DNA of 6,337 nt. Origin: Alphaproteobacteria bacterium. Lineage in GTDB: Bacteria; Pseudomonadota; Alphaproteobacteria; ATCC43930; CGMCC-115725. A program made the translations under genes and the position numbers. Below, piece by piece: positions 5,565 to 6,337 of the stretch (the stretch's first letter is position 1; each line of letters starts with the position of its first letter). The notes beneath the pieces are model-generated. The model was not told the origin of the DNA. It saw nothing but the letters and a program-made list of their open reading frames with translations, and made no database searches. The stretch spans positions 1 to 6,337 of the forward strand of contig JASHRZ010000171.1 of the NCBI GenBank assembly GCA_030037055.1, in the 5' to 3' direction.

Positions 5565-6032
5565 ATGCGCCTTCTGATATTAGCCGCTTTCTTCTGCCTC
5601 ACCGCCGCCGCGTCGGCGTCGGCACAAACCAATTCCCCCATCGAGATCGCCCATGTCTGGGCGCGCGCCACCCAGGCCTCGGCGAAGAATGGCGCGGTCT
5701 ATCTGACGCTGATGAACCATGGTACGAGCGATGACCGCCTGACCGGCGCCTCAACGCCGGTCGCGGCGAAAACGCAGCTCCACATCACCGTCAACGAAAA
5801 CGGCGTGATGAAGATGCGGCCGATTGCGGATGTGCCAATCAAAGCCGGCGGCAGCGCCGAATTCAAACCGGGCGGCATGCACATCATGCTGCTTGGGCTC
5901 AAGCATCCGCTCAAGGCAGGCGACAGCTTCCCGCTGACCCTGACCTTCGACAAGGCCGGCGCCGTCGAGACGATGGTGATGGTCGAGGAGGGGGGCGCGC
6001 CGTCGAATACTATGCCCGGGATGAAGATGTGA
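5565..6032 (+). CDS. PCu(A)C periplasmic copper chaperone
   Basis: The 155-residue product is a complete PCu(A)C (DUF461) chaperone. Residues 1-20 are a signal peptide (cleavage near ASASA|QT). The mature domain has the family opening IEIAHVWARAT, the NGAVYLTLMNHG strand (42-53), and the full Cu(I) motif HX10MX21HXM: His73, Met84, His106, Met108, within VMKMRP and KPGGMHIMLLGLK. Such proteins carry Cu(I) in the periplasm and deliver it to the CuA or CuB sites of cytochrome oxidases, often with Sco/TlpA-type thiol proteins (family knowledge). A short Met-containing tail, NTMPGMKM (148-155), could add weak copper binding. GGAG lies seven bases before the ATG. It is the last gene of the module, 93 bases after the redoxin-like gene with a hairpin between them, and is fully intact, unlike the two genes before it. 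Confidence 0.95.
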   Translation: MRLLILAAFFCLTAAASASAQTNSPIEIAHVWARATQASAKNGAVYLTLMNHGTSDDRLTGASTPVAAKTQLHITVNENGVMKMRPIADVPIKAGGSAEFKPGGMHIMLLGLKHPLKAGDSFPLTLTFDKAGAVETMVMVEEGGAPSNTMPGMKM

Positions 6033-6062
6033 GAGACGCCGGAGGCGGGTCTGGCGCTGGAT

Positions 6063-6245
6063 CCGCCTGCCGGCATCGCGCCAATAGGGCTCGCGCAGGC
6101 GGCGCTTGAAGATCTTGCCGCTGTCCTCGCGCGGCGGGCTGTCGGCGAATTCGACCAGCCGCGGCACCTTGTAGGAGGCGAGCCGCACCCGCACGAACTG
6201 CCGCACCGTTTCGGCATCGAGACGGGCGCCCGGCTGCGGCTGTCC
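6063..6245 (-). pseudogene. C-terminal remnant of an acyl-CoA synthetase (AMP-binding family)
   Basis: The minus strand reads GARLDAETVRQFVRVRLASY, then KVPRLVEFADSPPREDSGKIFKR, then RLREPYW. This is the C-terminal subdomain of ANL-superfamily acyl-CoA synthetases. KVPR-x(2)-x(4)-LPR-x(2)-SGKI-x-KR holds the catalytic lysine of the A10 motif (SGKIFKR), and xREPYW is a usual end of long-chain/fatty-acyl-CoA ligases. An in-frame TGA (6246-6248) lies just 5' of the recognisable part, and the large N-terminal AMP-binding domain is missing, although other frames of the last ~90 bases show no clear continuation. On the 3' side no stop occurs at the usual place; the frame runs on through the end of the convergent PCu(A)C gene to 5751. 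This is a relic, or a gene broken by indels whose body lies beyond the window. Confidence 0.75.
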
Positions 6246-6337
6246 TCATCGAAGTTTCACGCCCGACTGCCGCTTGATGCACCGGGCGCGGAACGGTGAC
6301 CAGCCCGGGCTTGGTCGGATGGGTGAAGGATGGGAGC

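Noticed and set aside
4727..5734. Plus-strand open frame of 335 codons running across three genes
   Set aside because: Arg/Pro-rich out-of-frame translation that crosses the barrel, redoxin and PCu(A)C genes; a high-GC shadow.
1..6337. CRISPR array, riboswitch or replication origin
   Set aside because: No regularly spaced repeats, no recognisable riboswitch core and no iteron or DnaA-box cluster were seen on either strand.

Overview
The window is GC-rich DNA of a type typical of Alphaproteobacteria, probably Hyphomicrobiales (Bradyrhizobium/Rhodopseudomonas-like). This rests on codon use, a Tat-exported flavoenzyme, a PCu(A)C copper chaperone and a relic of a tRNA-Ile(CAT) ending in CGGGCCCACCA. 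Organism assignment is inference only. The window looks like an accessory or island-edge segment: intact genes sit among fragments of mobile elements and decayed genes.

Layout. Positions 1-424 are a patchwork of remnants: the C-terminal part of an IS transposase on the + strand (1-57), a more distal piece of the same transposase type inverted on the - strand (68-115), a piece of a tyrosine recombinase on the - strand (136-260), and the last ~54 codons of a multiheme c-type cytochrome on the + strand (260-424). Next, on the - strand, is an intact FMN-dependent alpha-hydroxy-acid (lactate-type) oxidoreductase with a Tat signal (449-1672). Its upstream region leads into a probable integrase C-terminal fragment (1887-2006), a stretch with no recognisable content (2007-2338), and a degenerate 3' copy of tRNA-Ile(CAT) (about 2339-2392, - strand) that looks like an attachment-site scar. 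An intact secreted Sel1/TPR-repeat protein follows (2467-3309).

Positions 3371-6032 form the most coherent unit: a good sigma70-like promoter followed by four co-directional genes. They encode a small Cys-containing DUF2946-like protein, an outer-membrane beta-barrel protein, a thioredoxin-fold (TlpA/redoxin-like) protein with a CGLC site, and a periplasmic PCu(A)C copper chaperone with the full HX10MX21HXM motif. Together these suggest an envelope copper-handling module: passage across the outer membrane, thiol redox control of copper-binding cysteines, and delivery of Cu(I) to a cuproenzyme such as cytochrome oxidase. The two middle genes each carry an apparent single-base deletion, which either inactivates them or reflects sequence error.

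The window ends with a convergent remnant of an acyl-CoA synthetase C-terminus (6063-6245, - strand). It has an in-frame stop on its 5' side and no stop at the expected 3' end. Nothing proves a wholly new system. The points most worth checking are the copper module with its two frameshifts, the Tat-exported flavoenzyme with Phe at a normally Tyr active-site position, the multiheme cytochrome relic and the tRNA/integrase scar.
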